DNA of 64,000 nt from Bacillota bacterium (GCA_023443625.1 JAEZTQ010000070.1:79178-143177); one strand, 5' to 3'; counted from the first letter of the stretch, positions 54,352 to 63,810 are shown. The notes: generated from the letters alone by a model not told the origin. Translations and numbers: made by a program.

Positions 54352-55749
54352 TTAACCTATCAACGAATAATAATCCTCGCCTGTATCCTTTTGCTCTGAA
54401 TATTTCACTTTACTTTGCTGGGTATAACCCTCCCAGAGCTTTTTTCTGGTAAAATCAGGACGTTCATATTTCATATAGCCTGCAGCGTCGAGATAAATCC
54501 ACGTTCCGTCCACTTCCACCTGATTCCAGGCCCAGCTTTGTCCATTAAGAGTTCCCGTACAATAGTAGCTGGGAATGTCCAGACAATCCATCAGAAAGCT
54601 GATGGTTTTGGCACAGGAGGTGCTCATATCAATTCCTTTGCGTAGTAATAAAACTCGTGATATATCCCCATAAGATGTCCAATAATATCGGTAGCTCTTC
54701 GTCTGATATAAGTAATAAAATAGCGTCTGGACATAATCTATTTTTTCTTTATCCTTCATTTTTGGGGAATCCAAATTATAATCATGGATAAAATCATAAA
54801 CATAGAGTAAGGTTGCTAATTCATTTCCTGTATAACCATCAAATTTGCCTAGTTTAACAGCTTGTACCGGGTCATATAAGGGTTGTTGTACTTCTCCTGT
54901 CACATTGACTGTTACCGTCTTAGTAATACCGGCTATCTCGATAGCAATGGTTGTTGTACCCGCCTTTAATCCTTTAATACAAAAGGAACCTAAATAGGAG
55001 TCATAATTAGCAAAGTTCTCAGCCTTTGCTACAGCCACACTACTGTCACTAGATGTAACCTTGATATCCTCTAGCTTCGGATAATAATAGTAGGGATCCA
55101 CATAGACAGAACCCACCTCACCTGCTTCCAGAGATAGTTGATAGGTATCAAGCGCTGTAAACAATACGGATTCTAGCTCCACAATTTCTATTACTTTACC
55201 ATGTAAAGAAGCCTCAACTTCAAAGGTTCCTGTCTCATAGGACTTAACATTACAGGTATAATTATTAGTTTTTTCAACTTCTCCTTGATGTCCTCCAAGG
55301 ATTTTATACTTAATTTCAATATCATTCAGTTCATCATAATAGTCAAAGCTGGTGGCATATACCCTAATGGGTGAACCATTGGTAGTCATAAGCGATGTGT
55401 CATAATATATACTAATACCAGAGATGTCAATCACAACTAAGTAACATTTATAGGTCTTATTATCGACTTTCGCATTAATATAAATTCGTCCGGCTTCCTT
55501 AGCTGTTACCAGTCCGTTCTTACTGACGGTGGCAATATCTTTTGATCCAGAACTCCAGGTTACCTTCTTCGTAGTTCCTGTAAGCTTTAATTGCAAGGTC
55601 TCCCCAGGCAGAAGGTAAGCTTTTTCGTGACTAATCGATACCTTAGCGGCTGCACTTGCAATTACCTCATTCATGGGGATTAACTGCATGAGAAATATAC
55701 CAATAAAAATAATTGAAACGCTAATGCCAATTCTTTTTAACCTTTCCAT
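54352..55749 (-). CDS. Secreted Big2 / transglutaminase-like protein lacking catalytic Cys and His
   Basis: A 465-residue exported protein. After a signal peptide (1-33) come a Big2-type Ig domain (34-108: LLPGETLQLKLTGTTKKVTW), further beta-rich domains (110-285) and a transglutaminase-like domain (about 300-430). In the latter the usual CxGYAKA is MSTSCAKT: the catalytic cysteine position is S376, with a cysteine instead at 379. The usual GHAWN is QSWAWN, so the histidine position is W406. The aspartate is kept (D421 in IYLDAAG). It is therefore probably a non-catalytic binding protein. First gene of a two-gene unit. Confidence 0.8.
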   Translation of the reverse strand: MERLKRIGISVSIIFIGIFLMQLIPMNEVIASAAAKVSISHEKAYLLPGETLQLKLTGTTKKVTWSSGSKDIATVSKNGLVTAKEAGRIYINAKVDNKTYKCYLVVIDISGISIYYDTSLMTTNGSPIRVYATSFDYYDELNDIEIKYKILGGHQGEVEKTNNYTCNVKSYETGTFEVEASLHGKVIEIVELESVLFTALDTYQLSLEAGEVGSVYVDPYYYYPKLEDIKVTSSDSSVAVAKAENFANYDSYLGSFCIKGLKAGTTTIAIEIAGITKTVTVNVTGEVQQPLYDPVQAVKLGKFDGYTGNELATLLYVYDFIHDYNLDSPKMKDKEKIDYVQTLFYYLYQTKSYRYYWTSYGDISRVLLLRKGIDMSTSCAKTISFLMDCLDIPSYYCTGTLNGQSWAWNQVEVDGTWIYLDAAGYMKYERPDFTRKKLWEGYTQQSKVKYSEQKDTGEDYYSLIG

Positions 55750-55879
55750 TCATCTTTCCTTCTTTCATTTGTGGTAATAAGTACCATTATATACTTATTT
55801 TGGTGATATAGAAAGAGGATATTTACACAATTCTGCATTATTTGATAAATTTCGTGGTAAATCTTATAGGAAAAACATA

Positions 55880-55925
55880 AAAATAAGTACAGCTAATCCT
55901 TATATGGAATAACTGCACTTATTTT
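55880..55925. terminator. Hairpin with A- and T-rich flanks
   Basis: AAAATAAGTACAG (55880-55892) pairs with CTGCACTTATTTT (55913-55925) with one mismatch. It could end transcripts from either side. Confidence 0.6.
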
Positions 55926-55973
55926 GTTATTAAACTTACATATTCGTATTATTATGACTTCTTAATCAGCTAA

Positions 55974-56213
55974 TTACTGTTTTAACTTCTTATCCTCATA
56001 GATGGATACCCAAGTCTTATAATGGGGATTTTCCCACACCTTACCATCAAAATCTGTGTATTCTTTAACTATGGCCTTTATAAATTTGATATTATCACAA
56101 TCTATTTTCTGATTCCAGTTCTTCAATTTGATCTTTCAATTCGTCATAATCATCTTGAGAAACAAATGCTGATTTCGGTGAACATTCAATGACATACCTA
56201 ATGATATGTCTCT
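55974..56213 (-). pseudogene. Frameshifted gene fragment
   Basis: On the minus strand two open stretches in different frames join into one plausible sequence. The first gives SQDDYDELKDQIEELESEN and then stops. After a one-base shift the second gives DNIKFIKAIVKEYTDFDG and continues to VWENPHYKTWVSIYEDKK, ending at TAA 55974-55976. Neither part has a start codon with a ribosome site. It looks like the 3' end of a lost gene with one indel. No family recognised. Confidence 0.45.
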
Positions 56214-56225
56214 GTTAATTCCAAC

Positions 56226-56744
56226 TTAAAATTGCAGTAAGTACATCAGGTCTTCTCTTTCTTCCTCAGAGCCTCTATTCTTGCGTCCTCCCATCCTACC
56301 TGCAAGAGATAAGCCTAGTTTCTCCATCACCTTGTATGAACTTATATTTTCACTATCACAGTGAGCAATGAATCTTCGAATATCCAATTCTTCATGTGCG
56401 AATTTAACAATTGCTGATGCTCCTTCTGTAGCATATCCCCTTCCCCAGTACTTTTTATTAATAATCCATCCCAGTTCTCCCTCGTTATTCTCCTGGTTAA
56501 GATAAATACTCACAGCACCAATATGCTCCTGTCCTAAAAGAATCGCAAATTCATAAAATACTGGATTTTCTTTTTGCCACTCCTCATACACTTCCTCTAA
56601 AAAGCTTCTGGTCTCCTCAATATCTGCATTAGGCAGATGTACCATGTATTTGGTGTTCTCTATATCATTGGCATAGGCATGGGTGGAAACAAGATACTTA
56701 GGATCTAGAGGTACTAATATAAGTCTAGAGGTATGTATTGTCAT
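56226..56744 (-). CDS. GNAT acetyltransferase, RimJ/RimL type
   Basis: A 172-residue N-acetyltransferase opening MTIHTSRLILVPL. The acetyl-CoA site motif A is KKYWGRGYATEGASAIVKFA, followed by IRRFIAHCDSENISSYKVMEKLGL, both classical. RimJ/L-like enzymes acetylate N-termini of proteins or small amines; the substrate is open. AAAGGAG precedes the ATG. It is the first of three acetyltransferases in 2.5 kb. Confidence 0.9.
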   Translation of the reverse strand: MTIHTSRLILVPLDPKYLVSTHAYANDIENTKYMVHLPNADIEETRSFLEEVYEEWQKENPVFYEFAILLGQEHIGAVSIYLNQENNEGELGWIINKKYWGRGYATEGASAIVKFAHEELDIRRFIAHCDSENISSYKVMEKLGLSLAGRMGGRKNRGSEEEREDLMYLLQF

Positions 56745-56813
56745 AGCTTCTATCTCCTTTATACTTATAAGATTTTGTAATAGTAATTCTCCTTATAATA
56801 TAGAAAAAGTAAA

Positions 56814-57053
56814 TCAATGTGCTCGTATATCTTTTTCCCATATAGAACCAATCTCAGCATTATTAAAAGAATAAAGTATATAGTAATTATTGAAATTCTC
56901 ACTATTATCTAGCTTATCCTCAATATTAGATATGTAGTCCTTGAAATAATTTAAGAATGTTTCATACTTTTCTACATCAGCAACAGGAATAAGAAAAATA
57001 GGGTTATCCTCCTCAAATTGTAAAGGACCAACGCCGTTTGGATTTTCTCTTTT
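56814..57053 (-). pseudogene. 3' fragment of an unrecognised gene
   Basis: On the minus strand a frame of about 79 codons, bounded by TGA upstream and ending at TGA 56814-56816, has coding-like content (NPNGVGPLQFEEDNPIFLIP, then VEKYETFLNYFKDYI and FNNAEIGSIWEKDI). It has no start codon. The acidic, aromatic-rich composition suggests a small soluble protein or domain. The 5' part seems lost at the repeat patch near 57060. Confidence 0.5.
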
Positions 57054-57073
57054 TCATATTTATACCCATTCCA

Positions 57074-57166
57074 CCGCCAAGGGCGGCACAATCAATAAGT
57101 TTACGCTAGGATTACGTAAGTTGGTTTACGCTAGGAACAAACTTTATCATAATGTGCTATCATAAT
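57074..57166. repeat. Patch of small direct and inverted repeats
   Basis: It contains a hairpin CCGCC-AAG-GGCGG (57074-57086), two copies of TTTACGCTAGGA (57100-57111, 57125-57136) and two copies of TATCATAAT (57145-57153, 57158-57166). The local base composition is less A/T-rich than its surroundings. Confidence 0.55.
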
Positions 57167-57198
57167 TAAGTGGTTTTTAGTCATTCTACAAACCATTA

Positions 57199-57705
57199 TT
57201 ACAGATATAAATTCATTAGATAGGCATCATAATACCTACCATCGATATAAAAGAATTTATTATATGTACCAATCCTTTCAAAGCCTAAGCCTTCATATAA
57301 TGCAATAGCACCATGATTATCACTCTTAACTTCTAATTCTACAACTGTAATTGAAGCTTCTTTTGCAAATTTGATCAGTTCCATCATCATCTTTTTGCCA
57401 ATCCCTTGATGCCAAAACACCTTTTTTACTGATACAGCTATATTGCCCCTATGTGCAATTCGCTTTCTACTAAAGCCTTGTATAGAAGCAACGGAAGCAA
57501 TCTCATTATCAATAATCCCAATGAGCATAATACTATTGTTAGAGTTATTGATACTTTCAATATATTCTTGTTCCTGTTTAATAGGCATTATAAATTCATT
57601 TAATCCAAATAGGAGATTATCCGTTTCTCCTCCCACTTGATTTAAAAATGCAAGTATATTCTCAGCATCATCTGGTATCGCTTTCCTTATTATTAAATTG
57701 TCCAT
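57199..57705 (-). CDS. GNAT acetyltransferase
   Basis: A 168-residue acetyltransferase. N-terminal MDNLIIRKAIPDDAENILAF fits the GNAT start. The acetyl-CoA binding loop is VKKVFWHQGIGKKMMMELI, and the C-terminal SDNHGAIALYEGLGFERIG is typical. AAGGAAAAG precedes the ATG. The substrate is unknown. It stands alone between an eroded region and a 157-base gap. Confidence 0.9.
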   Translation of the reverse strand: MDNLIIRKAIPDDAENILAFLNQVGGETDNLLFGLNEFIMPIKQEQEYIESINNSNNSIMLIGIIDNEIASVASIQGFSRKRIAHRGNIAVSVKKVFWHQGIGKKMMMELIKFAKEASITVVELEVKSDNHGAIALYEGLGFERIGTYNKFFYIDGRYYDAYLMNLYL

Positions 57706-57862
57706 TCTTTTCCTTGTCTCCTCAAATATAATTATATAGGATTAAGTTGTCAAAAACCTTTTCATATATATCATGAGTATCATTGAATATAATCAAGTCT
57801 TGTTGTAATTATAGAATTTAGCACCCTAATCTTATTTAGTTAATTGCGAAACTTTATAATAT

Positions 57863-58693
57863 CTACAGCTTTTTCATCATACAAATAGATTCCGGCATAT
57901 CTACATATTGTCCATAGTTTGGAATGACCTTATATCCCATCTTCTTATATAAACCATAGGCCTCTGTTAGCAGCTTACCCGTCTCCAAAATTGCATATGA
58001 AAATCCTGCAATTCTTGCATCTGCTTCCAAGCGGCGCAACAGTTCTTTCGCAATACCCATACCTCGATAGTTGTTGTCAAGATAAATCCTTTTTAGTTCC
58101 ACCGTTTTATCATCATAAAATTTATAAGCAGCACAGCCGATCGCTTGTCCATCCATATATACTAAAATCACGTCGTGTATGCTATTTAAAAGATTGTATT
58201 TCTTATAGTTCTCCCGGTCTACTTTAGTACCCGCAGTTTCATCTAGCGTTTCATCTAACTTTTTACACAGTTTTTCAAACTCTTCGTTTGTACCATTGGT
58301 TTTACAGAATTTTAAGTCTGCCAATCTGGGTAACTTCCTCTGTTCCTTCTTAGTCAATCCTTTAACAACTTCATCATAGGCCTCATCAATCATAGGAAAC
58401 AGGGCATCTAGATCAAACTTGTCTAAATCAATGGTATTCCAATAGGGCTGCTGCACCGGCGGACAATGATATCCTCTTACTACAATACCCGGATATACCT
58501 GTCTATAAAAATCAGCCAGGTTGGGATTGGTCTTAAGGGTAATCTTAAACCAATTCTCCTGTGGTGACAATTGGGCAAAAATCTTACCTGCAACACGATA
58601 ACAGATTGGATATTCACCAAAGGGTCGTGATTCATATGTACAAGGTTTATCCATACAATAATTACTTATTTTTACCCCATCACTTAATTTCAT
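57863..58693 (-). CDS. MmcQ/YjbR domain fused to GNAT acetyltransferase
   Basis: A 276-residue two-domain protein. Residues about 10-115 match the MmcQ/YjbR (CyaY-like DNA-binding fold) family: MDKPCTYESRPFGEYPICYR, then AGKIFAQLSPQENWFKITLK and PYWNTIDLD. Residues about 120-276 are a GNAT domain with KRIYLDNNYRGMGIAKELL and LLTEAYGLYKKMGYKVI. The linker is lysine- and glutamate-rich. MmcQ-type proteins occur with DNA repair and stress genes but have no settled function. Start ATG follows GGAGGG. The fusion suggests that the first domain recognises the acetylation target. Confidence 0.85.
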   Translation of the reverse strand: MKLSDGVKISNYCMDKPCTYESRPFGEYPICYRVAGKIFAQLSPQENWFKITLKTNPNLADFYRQVYPGIVVRGYHCPPVQQPYWNTIDLDKFDLDALFPMIDEAYDEVVKGLTKKEQRKLPRLADLKFCKTNGTNEEFEKLCKKLDETLDETAGTKVDRENYKKYNLLNSIHDVILVYMDGQAIGCAAYKFYDDKTVELKRIYLDNNYRGMGIAKELLRRLEADARIAGFSYAILETGKLLTEAYGLYKKMGYKVIPNYGQYVDMPESICMMKKL

Positions 58694-58763
58694 TGCCTCA
58701 CCCTCCGTTTTCCTTACTAATCATTCCACGCTTATTTAACATTCAAAAATTATAACTTAAGTT

Positions 58764-59195
58764 CTAATTAATTATACTATTTACTTTTTCTATTAACTTA
58801 GGTTGTATCTCAGGATAGGTCCAGTTATCCGGTAGCTTATCAAAAAGTTCGATCTTTTCCATTTCAAACCCTGGTAATTTCTCAAATTCTTTAATATCAG
58901 CATAATAGAGCATACCGAAGGTCTCCGCATGATTACTTATTTCTCCGTCCTTATCACAAACAGAATATATACATATCTGTTTCATAACATAATCAGTCGC
59001 ACCAGTCTCCTCATAAAGCTCTCTTTTCGCAGTTGTTAAAATGTCTTCTCCTTCTTCTCTATGTCCACCGGGACATTCATATGTATTTCTTTCTCTATGT
59101 TTACATAACACCCATTTCCCCTGGCTCTTAGAAACAATTACTGCAAATTTTAATAGACTATCTTCAATGCTATTATAAAAATTAACTTTTAACAT
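58764..59195 (-). CDS. NUDIX hydrolase
   Basis: A 143-residue NUDIX protein. The Nudix box is GGHREEGEDILTTAKRELYEETGA (glycine, glutamate and REL-EE-G ligands all present, residues about 44-67). It lies after a family-typical strand KFAVIVSKSQGKWVLCKHRE. It would hydrolyse a nucleoside diphosphate linked to another moiety; the substrate is unknown. AAAGGGGGATG-type ribosome site precedes the ATG. It is 70 bases upstream of the MmcQ-GNAT gene in the same direction, so they may be co-transcribed. Confidence 0.93.
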   Translation of the reverse strand: MLKVNFYNSIEDSLLKFAVIVSKSQGKWVLCKHRERNTYECPGGHREEGEDILTTAKRELYEETGATDYVMKQICIYSVCDKDGEISNHAETFGMLYYADIKEFEKLPGFEMEKIELFDKLPDNWTYPEIQPKLIEKVNSIIN

Positions 59196-59339
59196 AGTGC
59201 ATCCCCCTTTACGTTAAATCTCAATTAACTTAAAGTCTTCAACGCCTCTAATTACGTTTGGTTGGTTTATCCAACATTATAAAATATTTACTTTAAAAAA
59301 TCTACATTTACATATCTTGTACTACTCTTTTATAAAAGA

Positions 59340-59420
59340 ATAGCGTGTGATTATTAATCCATAAAGAGACCGTTTACCGAGTGAGAACGTGTCTTTTGTT
59401 GGATAATAATCACACGCTAT
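59340..59420. terminator. Long terminator of the ABC exporter operon
   Basis: ATAGCGTGTGATTATTAATCC (59340-59360, one mismatch) pairs with GGATAATAATCACACGCTAT (59401-59420), with an inner AAAGAGAC/GTGTCTTT stem. It lies 18 bases after the second exporter gene. Confidence 0.8.
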
Positions 59421-59437
59421 TATATAGTCAAGAATGA

Positions 59438-61354
59438 TTATTCTAATTCGAGTCCACCAGTGTAAAGCTGATAGTATCTGCCTTTTTCCTTAATCAAAGT
59501 CTCATGGTTACCTCGCTCAATAATTCTCCCCTGTTCCAATACCATAATAACATCAGAATTCTTAATGGTGGATAGGCGATGGGCGATTACAAATACAGTT
59601 CTTCCCTCCATGAGCTTATCCATACCCTCTTGCACCAAAGCCTCTGTTCTGGTGTCAATGCTAGAGGTAGCCTCATCAAGGATTAATACGGGAGGATCGG
59701 CAATAGCAGCCCTAGCAATGGATAGTAACTGTCGTTGTCCCTGGGATAAGTTGGCACCATCTCCCGTCAGCATGGTATCATACCCTAAAGGTAAATGCTT
59801 GATAAACTGGTCTGCATTGGCTAGTTTTGCTGCTGCATAAACTTCCTCATCTGTGGCATTCAATTTACCATAGCGGATATTATCAGCTACTGTACCGGTA
59901 AATAGATGGGTATCCTGAAGAACAATTCCTAAACTTCTTCTTAAGTCGTCTTTCTTGATCTTATTGATATTGATACCATCATATCGTATCTTACCATCCT
60001 GAATGTCGTAGAAGCGGTTAATTAAATTGGTAATGGTTGTCTTACCGGCACCCGTTGCTCCAACAAAAGCCACCTTTTCACCAGGTCTTGCATAAAGTTC
60101 AATATCATGAAGTACTATTTTCTCGTCGGTGTAGCCAAAATCAACCTTATCAAATACCACATCACCCAGAAGTCTGGTGTAGGTTAAGGTTCCATCGGAG
60201 TGAGGATGTTTCCATGCCCATATACCAGTTCTTTCCTCAACTTCAATTAAGTTACCCTTGCCATCATCCTTGGCATTGACTAAAGTCACATAACCTTCGT
60301 CCAATTCAGGTACAGCATCCAGTAATCTAAATACTCGCTCTGCACCAGCGAGTGCCATAACAATGGAATTAAATTGCTGGGAAATCTGTGCCACCGGCTG
60401 ATTAAACATTCTTGTTAATTGCAAAAAAGCTGCCAGCCCACCGATGGTAAATGCGTTAATACCATAGATTGCTAACACCGCACCTACCATTGCTGTGAGA
60501 ACATAATTTATATACCCGATATTGCCCATGATAGGCATCATTATATTGGCATATTTATTGGCATTATTGGCACTTTCAAATAATTCCTCATTTAACTTGC
60601 CAAATTTCTCTTTTGCTTCCTCTTCATAGCAGAAAACCTTGACTACTTTCTGACCTTCTATCATTTCTTCAATATATCCGTTTAATGTACCAATGGATTT
60701 TTGCTGTTTTCTAAAGTTTATGGCACTCATACTACCGATCTTTTTAGCAATAATAAACATGGCAACTACCATCATAAGTGCGATCAGTGTCAGAGGGATA
60801 CTTAGTACAATCATTGAAATAAGTACCGTTACAATGGTAATTACTGAGGACAATAACTGGGGAATACTTTGAGAAATCATTTGCCTTAGGGTATCCACAT
60901 CATTGGTATAAAGGCTCATGATTTCCCCATGAGAATTGGTATCAAAGAATTTGATGGGCAATTTCTCCATGTGAGCGAACATATCATCTCGAATACTTTT
61001 CAAGGTTCCTTGGGTAATGTAGACCATTATACGATTAAACAAAAAGGTGGAGAACACACCCATAGCATAGACCAAAGCCATAACAAAGATGGCATCCAGT
61101 AATGGTCTGTAATCTACTACCTCTAGATTAAGATAAGGAAGGATATAATCATCGATCACATTCTTTATAAAAATGGTTCCGGCCACATTGGCAAGGGAGC
61201 TAATAACAATAAAAATAAGGACACCAATACTCTTTAGTTTATTCTCTTTAATGATATATAGTAAAAGACGTTTTAGTATTTTCATACTGTCTTTATTTAA
61301 TTTTTTCTTGGGCATTTTGCTCATGTCACTTCTTTGCTTCTTTTCACTATTCAT
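59438..61354 (-). CDS. ABC exporter subunit with canonical ATP site
   Basis: A 638-residue half-transporter. Six membrane helices (about 40-320) are followed by an insert of unusual length (about 355-405) and the ATPase domain (about 410-638). Walker A is FVGATGAGKTTI, signature LSQGQRQL, Walker B VLILDEATSSID with the catalytic glutamate, and H-loop IAHRLSTI. The start ATG 61352-61354 overlaps the stop of the partner gene by 8 bases (ATGAATAG), so translation is coupled; a longer in-frame start inside the partner is not used. With the partner it forms a heterodimeric multidrug or lipid exporter. Confidence 0.94.
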   Translation of the reverse strand: MNSEKKQRSDMSKMPKKKLNKDSMKILKRLLLYIIKENKLKSIGVLIFIVISSLANVAGTIFIKNVIDDYILPYLNLEVVDYRPLLDAIFVMALVYAMGVFSTFLFNRIMVYITQGTLKSIRDDMFAHMEKLPIKFFDTNSHGEIMSLYTNDVDTLRQMISQSIPQLLSSVITIVTVLISMIVLSIPLTLIALMMVVAMFIIAKKIGSMSAINFRKQQKSIGTLNGYIEEMIEGQKVVKVFCYEEEAKEKFGKLNEELFESANNANKYANIMMPIMGNIGYINYVLTAMVGAVLAIYGINAFTIGGLAAFLQLTRMFNQPVAQISQQFNSIVMALAGAERVFRLLDAVPELDEGYVTLVNAKDDGKGNLIEVEERTGIWAWKHPHSDGTLTYTRLLGDVVFDKVDFGYTDEKIVLHDIELYARPGEKVAFVGATGAGKTTITNLINRFYDIQDGKIRYDGININKIKKDDLRRSLGIVLQDTHLFTGTVADNIRYGKLNATDEEVYAAAKLANADQFIKHLPLGYDTMLTGDGANLSQGQRQLLSIARAAIADPPVLILDEATSSIDTRTEALVQEGMDKLMEGRTVFVIAHRLSTIKNSDVIMVLEQGRIIERGNHETLIKEKGRYYQLYTGGLELE

Positions 61355-63083
61355 CCTCTTGACCCGCTCCTTTCGTCTGTGATAAATATACTTCTCGGTA
61401 GATAGTATTGCTGTCAAGAAGTTCCTCATGGGTACCAAAGCCCTCAATTTTACCATCATTAATTACAATGATCTTATCTGCATTTTCAATCGAGGAAATT
61501 CTTTGTGCTATAATAATCTTTGTTGTTCCAGGTATTTCTTCCTGCAGAGTTTTTCTGATTTTAGCATCGGTCTTTGTATCTACAGCGCTGGTAGAATCAT
61601 CAAAAATAAGAATCTTAGGTTGCTTTAACAAGGCTCTTGCAATACAAAGTCTCTGCTTTTGTCCACCGGATACATTGGTACCTCCCTGCTCAATATAGGT
61701 ATCGTATTTATCCGGAAAATTCTCGATAAATTCATGTGCTTGTGCATGTTCGCAGGCTTTTCTAATTTCCTCATCCGTTGCATACTTATTACCCCATCGA
61801 AGATTCTCTTTGATGGTCCCTGAGAACAATACATTCTTTTGTAATACCATGGAAACTTCATTACGCAAGGTATCCATGTCATAATTCTTAACATTGATAC
61901 CTCCCACTTCTACAGAACCTTTTGTTGTATCATAAAGTCTGGGAATCAACTGAACCAAACTGCTCTTGGCACTACCAGTCCCACCGATAATACCTATGGT
62001 TTCTCCCGCATTTATTCTTAAATTAATATTCTCAAGTACCAGTTTATTTTCATCATTACTATAACTAAAATCTACATTTTTGAATTCAATAGAGCCATGG
62101 GGCACTTCATAAATTGGGCTAGCTCCATTCCTTAGATTACTTTCTTCATCAAGCACTTCATAAATTCTCTCCATGGAGGCTTTTGACATAACGACCATAA
62201 CAAATACCATGGATACAATCATCAAGCTGATTAAGATATTACCCGTATAGGTAAACATACTCATGAGTTCCCCTGTTGCCATCTTACCTTTCAGAATTAG
62301 GTGTGCACCCAGCCAGGAAAGCAATAAGTTACAGGCATACATGGTAAATTGCATGGCAGGTGTATTTAGAAGCAATAATTTTTCTGCACTAAGAAAGCCA
62401 CTATACAGAGATGATGATGCCTTATGAAACTTGTCGGTTTCATGTTCTTCTCTTACATAGGCTTTCACAACACGAATACCGGTAAGGTTTTCTTGAACGC
62501 TTGCATTCAAATCATCATATTTTTTAAAGGTCCGCCTAAAATATACATGAGCTCTTGTCATGATAAAATATAAAATAGCGCTTAAAAATATTATGGCTCC
62601 GAGGAAAATAACTGCCAACTCTGAATTTATATAAAAAGACATTACTAATGCTGATATCAACATGATTGGTGCCCTTACCAAAATTCTGATACACATCTGA
62701 TAGGCATTTTGAACATTGGTGACATCCGTCGTTAGCCTGGTCACTAAGCCTGAGGTGGAGAATTTATCAATATTAGAAAAAGAATAAGTCTGTATTTTAT
62801 CATACATTGCCCTTCTTAAATTCTTTGAAAATCCTGTACTGGCCTTAGCAGCTGTCTTTCCTGATATCATACCGAAATATAGTGCTAAAAAAGACGATAT
62901 TAGCATGATTATTCCGACTTTCACTACATAATTAATATCACCATTGGCCAAACCAACATCTACGATTTTCGCCATTAATAATGGTATTATAACTTCCATA
63001 ATTACTTCAAGAATCACGTAAATAGGAGTAAGAATAGAATCTTTTTTATATTCTCCTACATTCGCCAGTAATTTTTTTAACAT
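61347..63083 (-). CDS. ABC exporter subunit with degenerate ATP site
   Basis: A 578-residue half-transporter with six helices (1-305) and an ATPase domain (about 330-578). Walker A is IIGGTGSAKSSLV and signature VSGGQKQR. The Walker B end is ILIFDDSTSAVD, where the catalytic glutamate is aspartate, and the H-loop is IAQRISSI, where the histidine is glutamine. This pattern marks the non-hydrolysing site of heterodimeric exporters of the TM287/288 or BmrCD kind. GGAG precedes the ATG. It lies 266 bases downstream of a MarR gene that probably controls the pair. Confidence 0.95.
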   Translation of the reverse strand: MLKKLLANVGEYKKDSILTPIYVILEVIMEVIIPLLMAKIVDVGLANGDINYVVKVGIIMLISSFLALYFGMISGKTAAKASTGFSKNLRRAMYDKIQTYSFSNIDKFSTSGLVTRLTTDVTNVQNAYQMCIRILVRAPIMLISALVMSFYINSELAVIFLGAIIFLSAILYFIMTRAHVYFRRTFKKYDDLNASVQENLTGIRVVKAYVREEHETDKFHKASSSLYSGFLSAEKLLLLNTPAMQFTMYACNLLLSWLGAHLILKGKMATGELMSMFTYTGNILISLMIVSMVFVMVVMSKASMERIYEVLDEESNLRNGASPIYEVPHGSIEFKNVDFSYSNDENKLVLENINLRINAGETIGIIGGTGSAKSSLVQLIPRLYDTTKGSVEVGGINVKNYDMDTLRNEVSMVLQKNVLFSGTIKENLRWGNKYATDEEIRKACEHAQAHEFIENFPDKYDTYIEQGGTNVSGGQKQRLCIARALLKQPKILIFDDSTSAVDTKTDAKIRKTLQEEIPGTTKIIIAQRISSIENADKIIVINDGKIEGFGTHEELLDSNTIYREVYLSQTKGAGQEDE

Positions 63084-63349
63084 TGTATCACTCTCCTATT
63101 TAATTTATAATATAAACCAACTTTAGCAGACCCATGGTTTCTTAGGGCCTCGTTGTTTTTTCTTTTCATTTTTCAATAAAAGCATCTATATACTCTCACA
63201 ACCTTCACGAGTTTAAGCCAAGACAAAGAATTACTTTACTTTGCTTTTTATTATTTCAATGTATCAGGGATTATTTCAAAGAAATTCTACGAATGCTTCA
63301 TATAATCAATATCCATAAAATAAGACAAAATCAAGACATTTGTAACCTA

Positions 63350-63793
63350 TTACTCTTCTAGTGCTACATGTAGCTTATCTAATAAATAAAACAATTTATC
63401 TAATTCTTCATTAGTATAAATGTTGTTAAGTGCTCCCTCTACTTCAAAAATACTCTCTCTTAGAATTGCATGGATTTCCATCCCTTTTTCAGTGAGCAGA
63501 ATTTTCTTCAACCTGGCATCCTCATCAACACTAACCCGCAAAATATATCCGTTCTTTTCAAGAAGTTGAAGGGTGCTTGTAACGGTAGATCTTCGTATAT
63601 CAAACTCCACCTCAATATCCCTTTGGTATACACTACGAATTTGAGTTTGGCGATAAACAAAGCCAATGATTCTCGCTTGTGAACTTGTTACTTCCATTCC
63701 TCTTTGATTTAACTCATTCTCTACCTTTCTACGAATTAAATTTGATAAGATCTTCAACATCTTACCAATATGTCTTTCTCCTCTTTCTTGCAC
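63350..63793 (-). CDS. MarR-family transcriptional regulator
   Basis: A 147-residue regulator. The winged helix-turn-helix has SSQARIIGFVYRQTQ, the recognition part EFDIRRSTVTSTLQLLEKNG and the wing VSVDEDARLKKILLTEKG. N- and C-terminal helices form the dimer. It should repress its own gene and the downstream exporter, with release by a hydrophobic ligand that the exporter removes. The start is GTG 63791-63793, 7 bases after GGAGG; a TTG one codon upstream is closer to the site than usual. A palindromic operator covers the start of its transcript. Confidence 0.92.
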   Translation of the reverse strand: MQERGERHIGKMLKILSNLIRRKVENELNQRGMEVTSSQARIIGFVYRQTQIRSVYQRDIEVEFDIRRSTVTSTLQLLEKNGYILRVSVDEDARLKKILLTEKGMEIHAILRESIFEVEGALNNIYTNEELDKLFYLLDKLHVALEE

Positions 63794-63810
63794 CAAATCA
63801 CCTCCCGAAT

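Larger units (their letters stand above)
55750..56225. other. Intergenic region with hairpin and gene remnant
   Basis: A 476-base region holding a hairpin (55880-55925) and a frameshifted gene fragment (55974-56213). No intact gene seen. Confidence 0.6.
56745..57198. other. Intergenic region with gene remnant and clustered repeats
   Basis: A 454-base region with a start-less coding fragment (56814-57053) and a dense patch of small repeats (57074-57166). It looks like an eroded insertion or recombination scar. Confidence 0.55.

Noticed and set aside
57061..57180. Terminal repeat of an insertion sequence
   Set aside because: Small repeats are present, but no transposase, no matching second end and no target duplication were seen.
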